64,000 nt of DNA from Cryptomeria japonica. Taxonomy: Eukaryota; Streptophyta; Pinopsida; Cupressales; Cupressaceae. The first letter of the stretch is position 1, and each line of letters opens with the position of its first letter. Shown here piece by piece: positions 1-11,493 of the stretch. The notes beneath the pieces were generated by a model that did no database searches, was not told the DNA's origin, and saw only the letters and a list, made by a program, of their open reading frames with translations. Both the position numbers and the translations under genes were made by a program. Where the stretch lies: contig NW_026729293.1 in assembly GCF_030272615.1 (NCBI RefSeq), positions 1-64,000 on the forward strand. The letters run 5' to 3'.

Positions 1-19
1 AGTAGTTAAAGTGGTAAAA

Positions 20-22
<3 letters not shown>

Positions 23-73
<51 letters not shown>
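23..73. repeat. (TA)n microsatellite
   Basis: Uninterrupted TA dinucleotide run inside the long LTR at the left edge. Confidence 0.97.
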
Positions 74-77
<4 letters not shown>

Positions 78-371
78 TGTCCTTCAAAATCAGTTAAACA
101 AAAGAATACAGTGGTGTTTTGATACAGATTTAATTTTTCAAAAAAAAATAATATTCACAGCTCTGATAATATTAATTTCCAGAAAAATAGGTCTGATAAA
201 CAAGTCATTTAAGAACATATGTTTACACACACATATATAAATACATATATATATATTTATATAAATATACACCCATATATATATATATATATATATATTT
301 TAATAAAGAATCTGCCAAAACTGAGACATTGAAACTATATTCATTTAACCCCGTGTATGTGTATATATATT

Positions 372-374
<3 letters not shown>

Positions 375-440
<66 letters not shown>
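375..440. repeat. (AT)n microsatellite
   Basis: Uninterrupted AT dinucleotide run of about 33 units. In LTR orientation it lies just downstream of the GC-rich leader, the same place as the (TA)n block at 29262-29402 in the sister LTR. Confidence 0.97.
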
Positions 441-443
<3 letters not shown>

Positions 444-579
444 CATTTATATTTTAAAAGAAAAACAACAAGAAGAAACATATTATAATCCTTTTTTTGG
501 AACGTTTAAACTCTGTTTTTTTTTTTTTAAAAGAAAACGAGCAACGAAATAAGCAAGAAAACACGCTGTGAGTATAGCG

Positions 580-720
580 AGGGCCGCAGCTCGGTGGCGG
601 CGGCGGCCGCAGCCTGCGGCACCCGCAGATAGCGGGCGGCGACGCCCGCAGCCGGCGGCGTCCCGCGCTGCCGGTGCTCCCCCGTGCTCCGCCTTCTTCG
701 ATCTCCCCCCCACGCTGCGG
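580..720 (-). other. GC-rich leader inside the long LTR
   Basis: About 140 bp of very GC-rich sequence, rich in CpG and in GCCGCC/CTGCGG words, in otherwise AT-rich DNA. The imperfect words can fold into GC hairpins. It follows the inverted telobox in LTR order, so it may be the start of the transcribed leader. Open frames here have no recognisable domain and are treated as compositional. Confidence 0.6.
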
Positions 721-965
721 TGTTAAAAAACAAAAAACAAATCTCAAACGCCACGCAAAATAAAGAAACAAAACCTTGTTCCCCGCCGTTTTCGTCAAGC
801 TTGCAGGGAGATAGGGGGGGTTGGCTAGGGTTCGGCCCTGCGCGCCCCTCCCACGGCCGACCCTGCATACAACACCCACGCACAGGGTTAAAAGATAAAA
901 GAAAATAATAACGGATCCCAATGTACACACAACACAAAAAAAATAAGGAGATTGCTTCCAAACTC

Positions 966-991
966 GCCCTAACCCTAGTTCGGGTTAGGGC
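966..991. promoter_or_regulatory. Inverted telobox palindrome
   Basis: GCCCTAACCC (966-975) and its exact reverse complement GGGTTAGGGC (982-991) flank a 6-base loop. AACCCTA is the plant telobox core, known from promoters near transcription starts. It lies about 770 bases into the LTR, immediately before the GC-rich leader. A promoter role is inferred from position. Confidence 0.5.
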
Positions 992-1133
992 AACACAAAC
1001 ACATTGACTTTTAACTAGGTATGATTTCGGTGGGAGAAGATTATTTAAAAAAAGGGGTGATTTAATAATGGAATTAAAAGCCTCTCTCTCTTTAGAAATA
1101 CATCCATAGTTAGATTGTGTAAAAGAATAACGA

Positions 1134-1158
1134 TATATATATATATATATATATATAT
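1134..1158. repeat. Short (TA)n microsatellite
   Basis: Simple TA run within the AT-rich part of the long LTR. Confidence 0.9.
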
Positions 1159-1757
1159 GAGGATTTATTTTTGTAGTTATTTGTAAGTGAATATAGAAAT
1201 TAGTGTTGAATGTTTTTTTTTAACTTTCGGGCGAATGTAGAAGTAACTTTATAAAAAAGATTTTAATGTCTAGGTGGATTAGATTTAAAAAAATAAAATA
1301 AAATAATAAAGGGATGTAAACACTAAGTTATTTGTAGGGCCAAGAGGGTCAATTAAGTCCAAGGATATAAAGTATCTTTATACCATGAGGTTTTTATTTT
1401 AGTAAAGTGTTTTAATGACGATGTTAACTAAACTTAAAATTCTAGTGGATAAGAAGATAAGATAAATTTTAAAACGCTTAAATTTGAAATTTATCGTTAC
1501 ACTTAATTATTTATTAATGATGCTTAGTGATTTCCCTTTTTGGAAAAATATTTGCTCGTTGTTAACTTAGTAAACCATGTTTCCCCAATTGAGTTTAATT
1601 ACCCGTTTTATACAAAATAGTTATGACCTAATCCAAAATGCATTATTTTATTTAAGTTAATCGCACATAGTTGATTTTATTAGTTAAGTAGGACGTTAAT
1701 TAGTTAAGTATTTTTAAAAAAAAAATTCCGTTCGTGTCCAAAAGTTGGGCATGACAT

Positions 1758-3834
1758 TGCCATCATCATAAAGTCAGATATGTTCGTCATCTTCAACTCT
1801 ATTCGGTGGCTGCTCAGCCTGTGCATCATTCATAATAGCCTAAAAAATTCTCAATTTACACAACATCCTTGCAAAATCATTTTGAATGTTGGAACAAAAT
1901 CCCTGAAAGTTAGGGTCCCTCTCCCTTCTTTCCTTTTCCATCCTCTTGAGTATATCCCACTTTTTCCTTCTTTGGATGACATCACCTGGACGACAATTTC
2001 TTATTAAATCCTCATATTCATCATACTCATGATAGGGGCCTTACACCTTCATCTTGCGTGTCCTAAGGTCATTTATGTATCCCTCTAGGTCATATTCTTG
2101 AGCCTTTCCACTTTTGAGATGGTATTTGTCTCTCAAGAAATCCTGTACCTTTTCAAGTGTCTCACTCCAAACAATGAAATCACCATATATAGTAAAGCTA
2201 GGGAGGTGTGTCCCCCTCTTTTTTTTTTGTTTGAATCCACTTTTTCTCCATCCACATCATTTTCCACATGAATTCAATAAATTCTAACCTTGGAGAAATA
2301 GTAAGTGGTAATATATGGGATGGTTGAGGGCATCCAAACACCCTAATGATTGTGCAATTGGAATATAGGAAAAATCTCCAAAATTGTGGGTAAATGCACC
2401 CTCTGGGAATTGTACATTTTTTGACTTGACATCTCTAACCCTTAATACCTTCACAATATCCCTAGGGAGCCTTGAGATTTGGAATCCACAACATCCTAGT
2501 ACCTTCCTTACAAAATGATGAAAAAATGCAGTGTAATTGGACCATCTGGACCCCCTATCCCAGATTTGAGTCCACCTTTGAATTGACCGTTTGCTAGCCG
2601 AATCAGGATCAAACACGTTTGTCTTTAAAGTTGCATCTCAATCAGTCTAATTTTGTAAGAGAATTATGTGGCATAATAGTGAATAATTTTTAAAATCTAA
2701 TGGGGTCTTATCATCCTTTGCACTTAGAGCGGGGGCTCATGTAACTTATCTTGTATGTATGTTTAAAAAAATATAATTCATTGGACTGTGGATGCTAGAT
2801 TTTCATTGCCATCATCATAAAGTCCAAAAAGCATCTTAGACCTTCCATAATCTATCCCTGGAACCTGGCAAAGAGCATAGTATGTTTTTACAAAGTAATT
2901 TTCAAATGTCACTAGGTCAAAGGGTTCCTTTTCAATATTCAAAATATAATTCTTGCCCATTTGGTGCATCATTTTCTTGTAATAGGGGAGCTCCTCATCT
3001 CTCAAAAAGTTTTTATTAATGCCATAATCAGTCTCCAACCTCTTCAAATCAACTAATTTGATTGCAATTCTATTCAAACTAAAATAATTAATGATGACAT
3101 CTCGGGCAACATCAACCAAAATATGACTAGTTGTTCTCACTGTCATGCTCTCAGGATGATATTTCTTTCCCAACTGTCTGATGAGAAGTGGCTCCAAAAA
3201 AACGTTGGGGACTACAATCTTTGCCAAGTCTAAATTCTAGCAATTTGAAATAGGTGTTGGCTTATCCCTATTGCCACAAAAGTAGCAAAATATTTCCCAC
3301 CCCCTCTCAGTGGTGATGAAATCTCTACATTTTGATATTTTGTTTGAATTTTTTTTTTCCAGAGGCTCCTACATTGTTGACCCTGTGAAGAGCTCCAATA
3401 GATCTTGACGTAGGCTCCTCACTTCCATTTCCTTCTTTTTCTCCACCTCTTCCAGCCTTTTTTCAACCTCCTTAGTCAATTCTTCAACAATTCGTTCAGA
3501 TTTGATGTAGTGGGGCCTTGTGTAGGTGGTACATCCTAAGTGGGTAGAGTGTTTTTTGTAGCAGGAGGGCTTTCTGTAACTTTCTTGGTTGGAGCCCTTC
3601 TTTGTTTTGGCTTTGGAGTTTCAGTTTGAGTGAGTGGGTTTGGCTCAATAGTTGGAGGGTTTTTCTCAATGACTGGCTCATTGGAAATCAAGGGTGTAGG
3701 AGGATCTATAGCAATTGGTGTTGCGTTAGTTAACTTTGGGATGGCGGCCCTTTTTTTTTGGGTTTTGAAGCCTCCCCTTGCTTGGGAGCCTTCTCAGTGG
3801 TAGAACTGATTGTCTCCTTTCTTTTAGGTGCCAT
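1758..3834 (-). pseudogene. Unidentified ORF relic, probably of a plant retroelement
   Basis: The minus-strand frame opens with an ATG at 3834 and a basic, Ser/Thr/Pro-rich N terminus (MAPKRKETISS...). A proline-rich stretch follows (3720-3500) after a frame change. The best open piece is 3227-2778: 149 codons from a Met, with conserved-looking hydrophobic and charged residues, ending near the words LFGLYDDGNEN. A second piece, 2616-2284, contains IQRWTQIWDRGSRW and stays readable in the same style to about 1980 (KVQDFLRDKYHLKSGKAQEYDLEGYINDL). Several stops and frameshifts separate the pieces. I do not recognise the family. A basic, Pro-rich N terminus then a globular region, in retroelement surroundings, suits a gag-like or element-specific protein, but that is inference. 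The long LTR at 1-1757 cuts off its 3' end. Confidence 0.45.
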
Positions 3835-6739
3835 ATCTATGTTCTAGGGCTCTAAATCATGCTTCTACTCTAATTGCAAACCCTACAACAACCTCCTAAA
3901 TCTTCAAAAAAACACAAAGACATAGGCTTCATAATTACTTACTTGGTTTTGAAAGCTCTAGGGAGCAATTGAAGCTCTGGAAATCACTTTGAGTCATCTG
4001 GGATTGCAATTCACTCGATTTTTTGAAAGTAGGGTTTACAAATAATCGACAAAAAATGATTTTATTTCTTGCAGCAACTTGCTTTAATTTCCTTTGTGCA
4101 AGCGAGGCGAGTTGGTGGTCTTGAAGTTTGAATTAGACCGTTGATTGTAAAATCGAATATCAATATTGCATCTTGACTCCCCTTGACTGCTGATGTGGCA
4201 CCTTTAATTTTATTTTCGTGACCCTTTAATTTATCTCCATTCTTTATAGTCTAGCCCCGCTACCTCTCACCACCTTTTCTTCTTCTAAATTTACCATGCG
4301 GGATAGCGAGGAGAAATCCTTTGTTTGGCTTCAACTTATCCTGCTAGCCTATAGGACCATCTTTCCTTTCATTTCTTCCCCGCAGGATAGCGGGGACTTC
4401 CTTTTCCTTTGTTGTTTTCCTTATCCCACTAGCCTACGAGATCACTAACTCTTGTTCTTAGCTCGTAGTGTATCGAGGACAAGTCTTTTATTTGATATCT
4501 TTTGCTATCCCGTTATCTTGCCTCATGTCTATTATGGAATTTAGATCCCGCGAGATGAAGTTGTTTCACCTTTTAAGGTCATCCCACTAGCCCATGGGAT
4601 GATTTCTTCTTTGCTTTTGCCTCTACAAAGCTAGGAGGTGACCGCTTTACATTTTCATAATATGCTATCCCGCAAGCCCATAGGATACCTTTTGCATTTG
4701 ATTAACCATTGCGGGATTGTGGGGCAAGCCATTTCACTGGATAATACATACATCCCACTGCCTTACAGGACATAATTAGTTGATGAAGAAGCTGCACAGG
4801 GTGGAATTTTCTTCTTTACTAATATACACCTTGCTACCCCACAGTGCTACTTTAAGTGCTAGATATACCTTGGGAGGTGATGGGTAAAGGCACAAAACTT
4901 AAGTCCCTACCATCCCATGAGACTTTTATATTGCCTAATATATCCCCGCGGGGGGAACATAAGACCCTTATGTGAAAAATTTAGCATGCGGTTTATTGCT
5001 TGAGGGTTAAGGGGTCGTGATAAATATAGGTGCTAGGATAATAGGACACTAAATATAGGAAAATTATCATGACACCTCCATTCAAAAAGGTAATCGACTA
5101 AAATATAAGAACCTAACACACAAGGGCGATCATAAAATGATAAACAACCCTCTTGATCACAACTAAAGAGAATGCGACACGCTATAGCCAATCAATAAAA
5201 AAATAAAAAAATAAGGGACACTTCCATGCGAAGACAAATGATTTAAACCGTATCAGAATATTGAAAAACTCTAACCCTAGGGGAGACTTAGCAGGAAAAA
5301 AAAAGATTTTTTTCCCACTCCTAACACTACTTATAGGGATATATCAGTGAACAAGAGAGGGGAGTGTTATCTTGTATCTCAAAGGGATGACTCACATGAA
5401 ATTGAGTAGTCCTCTTATGTAGATGAGGAGACCCAATCTCACTCGATCCAACTGCAATATAAAGAAAATGAGTTTCAATAGTATAAACATACAAATGAGA
5501 AATCAAACTCAATTTGCATCAATTATATTGGAGAACAACCAATAGGCCCAACTTCAAACCCTTGGGAGATGGGCACAATGAATTGACTATAATATTTTCT
5601 GATCTGATTGATTGGATATGATTAGAGATTTGAAAATGCAAGAAATAGGTCAAATGATGCAAAAGTGGAAATACTTAATATAAAAAGTCAAATGCAAATA
5701 CTATAATGAACTGAGAGGTACAGAAATTGAAAAGGGATACAAAGAGGAACCTATTATAGAAAGAAGACCCCAATTTTACTTGGACATCGTAGCTAGGCCT
5801 CTTAGTCTTGATAGATACACAATTGATTATGGAAGGTAGATTTAAAATCTCGAGCCTCTAGACTATCTTCCCTCCAAATTATGGCCCAAATATTGAGGAC
5901 TATGATGATAGGTGCCCTAGTTCAGAGGATAGAGGCACTTGTCACTTTCTAGGCCCTTTCTGATGAAATTCTCTAAGTTCTTATTCTGAGTCTTGAGTGC
6001 TTTCATGTCTTCAAACTTTGACTGAGACCTATTTATGAACCTACAAAAGGGAGAGAAGGTAGTGTTAGGCTTTAAAGGGGCTTTGCTAAGTAAAACTTTG
6101 GGTTGAAATTAACCCTACAACAATGATGAAAAGAGATCTTACTCTTGGTAGTATGAATGATAAATTTGAAGGAATTGCTGAAATGAAATGATTATACCTT
6201 TCATTGATGATGCAATGATCTTAGGATAAGTCCTCCAAGTGTTGATGAAATAACATGTAAATTATCACAAAATCCATCATGAAAACATAATTGAAGATAA
6301 CTTGTTGTAGCTTAATGCTCCTTGCACTCAGATCTACTCTTGAGGAAGAATATTTGTTCTTTAAATAAAACTTGTGGATGATAGATAATGAACTGAATTA
6401 AAGGTGATGTCTTATATAGGTTTCTAAAGATAATTTGCATTTTAGGTTGACTTACAATAGTCATATCCCGATTTTGAGACCTAATCCAGTAATGTTAAGG
6501 TCAAAACGTTAATCCCAAAATTTTAGTCAAAAAGCATTAGTCACTAACAAAATTTTTTAGGGACTCAACAAAACATGCCCTGATTTTTAAGGATTTTTAA
6601 GGAAGTGAGATAATAAGGCCCTAATATTAAATCTGGGAAGGAAATTTAAGTGTGGTATAAAATGTTTTGAAATTAAAATAACATAGGACTCCAAATAAGA
6701 TTGAAATGATATAGTCCAAAAAGGAAACACTAAAGTAAG
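3835..6739. other. Non-coding stretch with degenerate repeat sequence
   Basis: No supported gene. The part at 4290-4960 holds the motif array listed separately. The remainder is AT-rich with short chance frames only and probably derives from decayed elements. Confidence 0.6.
4290..4960. repeat. Irregular array of quasi-palindromic ATCCCgCTAGCCcatGGGAT-like motifs
   Basis: A roughly 20-bp word recurs in both orientations every 40-100 bp: near 4296 (GCGGGATAGCGAGG), 4337, 4379, 4422, 4544, 4580, 4664, 4707, and more weakly to about 4950. The clearest copy, ATCCCACTAGCCCATGGGAT at 4580, has perfect 6-bp inverted arms around a CTAGCC core. The intervening sequence is unique rather than repeated, so this is not a simple tandem repeat. 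Confidence 0.55.
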
Positions 6740-7999
6740 TGTTGCCCCTCTTGGTCATTGATTGACATTAATGTCAAATTATAAGACATCATGGTGGATT
6801 TATATCTTGCATTGGTTTGACATTTTATGATGAGGCTTGTTCTAATTTTGTCTATGGTACTCATAGTTATACTTTTTCTTGGTACACTTGGCTACTTTGA
6901 TTTGATCAAGGCATATTCAGTTGACCCTAGTGAAGTGCTATGATGGTTTACAAAAGTGCACAAATTAAAGTCTAAATGACTTTAGACATAAAATATTTGT
7001 CAATGGAATTAAAGTTTTTGATTACACTTCCTAGTGGCACTTCAAGGTCCAAAGGCATGAAAAGTATTGATGTTAAGTCACAAGAACTTAGTAGGCATAT
7101 TAGGTTGATTTGTTAATTGTTGGAAAAAATGGTGTCTCAACCTTGCATTTACATGAGGTTACTATTTATAGTGAGTTTTCATTTGAGCATGAAATGGTGC
7201 AAAATTCTCCATGAATCTTTTGGTTGGCTAGATAAGCATTCTGGTAAAGTTAGGTGACAAGATCACAACTAATTTTGAAGATTTTCATTTTTTTCGTTTT
7301 GGAGGGGTGCAATGAAAGGTTTAAATTTAATTTTGAGGACTTTAGAGGCCCCTAAATGCCTTGAAAAGTAGGCATAATTGGTGTATCGACTTACAAGGCA
7401 ATAGAGCACTTCAAGAGCTTTCTGGCGCTTCAAAGAGTTCATCAATATAACAAATGGCCTCTGAAAGTTTGTACTCCTGAAATAGGAAAATATAAAGTGT
7501 ATCAGATATATAAATGAGCTATAAAAGGGAGGGACACATGTTTACATGTGTTTTAACATGTCATATGGCATCTAGAAGGGATATAAGGTCGGCTACATCT
7601 TATTGGGTGGTTTTAGCCCATGGTTTTGTAATACCATTTGACGGTTTCTTGTATTCTATCTCCTATATATGAGGTGTGTGATATAGAGGTTGTGTGTAAG
7701 AGTCTTATGGCTATTGAGTTACCTTTGAATATTTGATTAGTGGTACTCTTGCGAAGAAATTTCTCTACAAGTATATTGTAATCCATTTTTTATTGCTGAA
7801 TAATATATTGGGCAAATTTTGGAGTGTGGGGTTTTTCTCCCGAAAGGGTTTTCCTCATGTAAATCACTGTGTTATGGTTTGAATGTTATTATGTCCATTT
7901 CTTTTTTCTGTACCTGTTGTGACAATCTATAAATTTTTTTGCATTACCCTCCTCTCAAGGTTATTGTAGGAAGTTGTTTTGCTACTTAACTTCCTTACA
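6740..7999 (+). mobile_element. Copia-like LTR remnant
   Basis: It begins TGTTGCCCCTCTTGG and ends CTTCCTTACA. It carries the U5-like text typical of plant Ty1/copia LTRs, with GTTTTTCTCCC followed by GGGTTTTCC near 7830-7855. No primer-binding site follows the 3' end, no coding region adjoins, and the 5-bp flanks do not match, so this is a solo or fragmentary LTR with uncertain edges. Confidence 0.5.
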
Positions 8000-9266
8000 T
8001 TAATATCCCACTGAAATGTATGGTGAATGGGAGATGAATTATGATCGACACTTCATTTGTAAACAAATTTTTATGAGACTCATTCTTGTATTATCTTTTT
8101 TCGGCTTCATTTGTTAAGCCCTCGGGCTAGGGAATGCACATGACAGTTAGGGTTTGAGTCACCCGTAGCCAAGAATGATTCTATGTGGTCTTTGAATATA
8201 GAATGGTAGTCTGGACTTGGTAACCATATGACAGGAATAAAAGACATGACAATGTAATGGTAGACGATTTTGCATTTCAGTTGGAAAAATATTCAAAAGG
8301 ATTCTTGATATCTTGGGCACAAGTAGTTGGAACCTGAGATTTGAGCACAAGATTCTCTTGTCGGAATAGGTGTTTCAAATCCTTAATCTATGTTTTTGTG
8401 TGTTTTCAAAAATAAAATGTTTAAGGATTTATTTGTTATCTCTGTTTTCAGAGTGTCTCGAATTTGTATAGGGTTTGTAACTTAGTGTTCATAATTTGTT
8501 TAACCGAGTTCTTTAGTTACATGTTCTGTGAGTTTAGTTTTTTGTTAAAACTTCTTAACCTTGATTATGGTCTCTATTCTCCGTTGTGTTGAGTTAATGG
8601 ATGAAACCCTAGTTCGGGTCTCTTAGTGGTTATTGGGTTCTCTATTGTATTTGCATTTGGAGTTGTCTTAAAACACATAGATTATACTTTGTAGTTATTG
8701 TACACTGTTACATGGGTTATTTTATGCCTTGTCCATGGTTAAGTTTTGAAACCCTTGCGAGTCTATACATTTTGTGTTGAGAGTTTAGTTACATTAACCT
8801 AAGTTTGAATAGTTTTGTTTCTTCTTAATTAAAGTTGGATTATCATGCATTTTGTGAAGGGTTTCACCATGGTTGTTATTATAGTTTTCTTTGTCCACCA
8901 AAACATACATATTGCACAACATCTTGATCGTAACCCTATTACGTGATTGGAGTTTATGTTTGGTTAAAATGTATTCATTTATCATTACTTTGATATGCTC
9001 TAAGTACTCTATTTAAGGCTGAGTATAAATGTTGTTAGTAGATAATATAATTCTTTTTTAGTTTGAGCCTAATATATTCTGTTATTTGTTAAGGATAAAG
9101 ATGACAATTTTTTTTTTCGTTCAAGAGAAGAGAATGTTATTTATGCACCATAAAATTTTTCAGATAAGGGATTGGAAATCAGGAAGACATATCTTCATTA
9201 CTGTTCAGACAAAGACTTTTGGTTTTCACAGATATATCATTGTGATGTATATTTGAGATTGTAGAT
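8000..9266. other. Non-coding, nothing recognised
   Basis: AT-rich sequence without a convincing frame, repeat or structural signal; only short chance ORFs. Confidence 0.6.
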
Positions 9267-10595
9267 TGTAATGTCCCCAATTTTTTCAGGTTCTATAGCA
9301 AGCTTTAGTAGCTGACACTCTGGGTTCACGTCAACTTATTCAGATGAGTAATCTGATGTTTTCGATGAGCTCAGTTGGTTTAGTGGAGTTATACGCCACT
9401 TTTCAAAGTGATTTCTGGCCTTTGGATTGGTCTCCAAGAATATTGGAGAAGCCGTCTATTTTTAGTAAGTCACCCGATCGGCCTCGTTTTCTATTATTCG
9501 TCATCAGGATCACTCCGGTGCGATTGAAACTTAATTCCGATGTGTTTTGACAAGTTTTCGCAAATTTGGTGCATTAATGAATATTTTTAATTATTTTACT
9601 AATGTTGCTTAAATTTAATTAAATAAGGGCATTTAATGCTACAAAAGGTGTCTTGGAAATGGTGCTTTTTGATATTAGTGATTTCTGGTAGTTAATTATG
9701 GAGATTTTTTTTGGCTTTTAAGGACGTTCACCCTCAATCGCATCAATTGCTACCCTTGTGAGAGACCATGTCTGGGAATTTCAAAACAAACAGTAGTGGA
9801 GAATCGAAGGCATAATCATATACAATAATGGCTGCTTATAACTGGTTTGGTGAAGGTCGCAGTTAAGTCACATGTATCTCATTCTAATTCCTGCATTGTA
9901 AGTTGATATTACCAAAGTATTTGGCATGAGGAATAGTATCCCGATAGAAGCAAAGCGACTATCATTCTGCAAGTACACAGTTGTTTTGGTTGCAGCTGCA
10001 CTTTGAGGGAACACAGTCAGTTGTTAGTTGCGTGGGTTTCTTACTGCTGGACGGATTCTGGAACTACGAACACATGTTGCTGGGCGTGTAAAGACTATTG
10101 AGAGTTGGGCGTGTTAACATGTATGTTGGGTGCGTTGTAGAACAACCACAATGAGTTAGCAGGTCGTAGACAAGTAAGGCCAGTTTGCTGAAGGTAGTCA
10201 AAGAGGTGCAACAAATGGAAAACATCAAGTCTTTCCAGGTTTTTATGCCTTGGGCGCCACCCTATATAATCAGTTCGAAATAAATAAATAATGTGTTACA
10301 TTTAGTTCCTATGTATGTTTGAAATGTTAAGATTAATGTGAGCTGGAAATAAGTTTTAGGCGAATCTGTTCATTAAAGAAAGTTTTCAGTTGGTGTTGTG
10401 CAAATGGGAATATTGGTTATGGTTTACTTTCATATGTGCTATTTAATGTTTCTTTAAAAATGCTATAAAAAACCACAAACGTACCAGGTGACAACTAAAC
10501 CAAAAATCATTATAGTCACGAAGGAAATTCAGTTCACAGGTACTGCACACCCATTGTTTTTACAAAATTCTCAAAAATAGGGTCAACCTATTACA
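9267..10595 (+). mobile_element. 5' LTR of the PDS5-carrying element
   Basis: It starts TGTAATGTCCCCAA and ends CCTATTACA, with TG/CA ends. After one spacer base comes TGGTATTAGAGT, a mutated match to the plant initiator-tRNA-Met primer-binding site (TGGTATCAGAGC). The partner LTR at 35984-~37753 matches along most of its length, except for about 340 bp near 36290-36640 that are missing here. The PBS makes this the 5' copy. Confidence 0.8.
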
Positions 10596-10596
10596 G

Positions 10597-10608
10597 TGGT
10601 ATTAGAGT
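10597..10608 (+). promoter_or_regulatory. Primer-binding site, tRNA-Met type, mutated
   Basis: TGGTATTAGAGT lies one base after the LTR end and differs by two transitions from the consensus TGGTATCAGAGC. Confidence 0.7.
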
Positions 10609-10696
10609 AGAAGATTCTGCAACCTGTTGAAAAAAATTGGTTTGTTACCTCTATTCATTCAAAGATTAGAATTTCAGTTGGTTACTTAGTAAATAA

Positions 10697-10803
10697 ATGG
10701 AAGCTTTGTGGGAACAACTGGAAATAGTTAAGCAACATCAGAATTCAATTTTTGGTAAATTGAAAAAATAGAATAGAGAACAGGAGGCTATCAAAGCCCT
10801 TTT
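10697..10803 (+). pseudogene. Start of the element's first ORF
   Basis: The first ATG after the primer-binding site (10697) opens a hydrophilic frame beginning MEALWEQLEIVKQHQNSIFG, stopped after 24 codons and readable a little further. This is where gag normally begins. The frame then runs into the PDS5-like segment in another phase. Too short to assign to a gag family. Confidence 0.4.
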
Positions 10804-11493
10804 CATGAGAGACTTAAGTTCGTGGGTGAAAAATTCAAATTCTTACCTCAGGATAAAGAAACTCTCTTCAATATTTTAGAGGAAGTTGAAAGTTGTCTCT
10901 GCGAGGTTAGTGGGCCACTTTCACAAACAATGGCTACAGTTATGTTTATATTGGTGTATTCATTGGTCAAACCTAAATTGATGAGACATCCAGATGAGGA
11001 GATAAGTCTGGCGGTTGTTTCCTATATAAGTCAAATAATGAGGTGTATAGCTCCTAAAGTTCTCTATAATGATGACATACGAAAGAAGGTTCTTTAGCTG
11101 ATTGTGGAGAGTCTACATGGGTTATAAGATGTTAAAGCCTCTACGTTTGGTAAGAGGGATATAATTTTAGAAATTGTGTCTAGGACCAGATCATTTGTCA
11201 TTATGTTGGATCTCAAATGTGATAAGTTGATTCTGCAAATGTTCAATTGTTTCATTGATGAGATAAGGAAATGTCATCCAGACAAGGTGAAGTCAGATAT
11301 GTTCATCATCTTGTCCATGATCTTGGATGAAAATGATGATATTTGTATGCAGTTGTGATATGACTTGCTAGACATTTGGAGAAGAGAGTTGCATGTTTTA
11401 GATGCTGCCTATGATCTTTCAAGAAGTTTGGTCAACCTGAAAATTGATAGGTTTCACATAAGTTTAGGGAACAATTTAGTACATAAGAGTTGA
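10804..11493 (+). pseudogene. PDS5: PDS5-like cohesin cofactor fragment captured in an LTR element
   Basis: PDS5 is a HEAT-repeat protein that binds cohesin in the nucleus. One continuous frame of about 230 codons matches the N-terminal part of plant PDS5 by recognisable words in order: ILEEVESCLCEV (10876), an LRHPDEEISLAVVSYISQI-like helix pair, IAPKVLYNDD, LIVESLHGL, VIMLDLKCDKLILQMF (11200) and MILDENDDICMQL (11320). There are three in-frame stops (11095, 11125, 11356), the first probably a CAG-to-TAG change, but no frameshift and no intron. Plant PDS5 genes are split by many introns, so the copy probably came through spliced mRNA. It lies about 200 bp after the 5' LTR and PBS, where gag should be, so it looks like a gene fragment taken up by the element; a processed copy inserted later is possible. 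Dead as written. Confidence 0.8.

Larger units (their letters stand above)
1..1757 (-). mobile_element. Long LTR (5' part), cut by the window edge
   Basis: Read on the minus strand, the LTR starts at 1757 with TGTCATGCCC and runs off the left edge. In LTR order it holds an AT-rich U3-like stretch (1757-1000), an inverted telobox palindrome (966-991), a GC-rich leader (about 870-580) and long (TA)n tracts. The nested LTR at 28127-32311 has the same first ten bases and the same order of parts at similar distances, so the two look like one family. It sits inside an ORF relic in the same orientation, and no clear polypurine tract precedes it, so a solo LTR insertion is the simplest reading. The far end and its TSD are outside the window. 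Confidence 0.65.

Noticed and set aside
454-961. Three overlapping minus-strand and one plus-strand frames over the GC-rich block
   Set aside because: The frames come from GC-rich composition inside an LTR leader. No domain, and low-complexity ends.
965-991. Interstitial telomere tract
   Set aside because: Only one or two telomere-like units per arm in inverted order, not a tandem telomere array.
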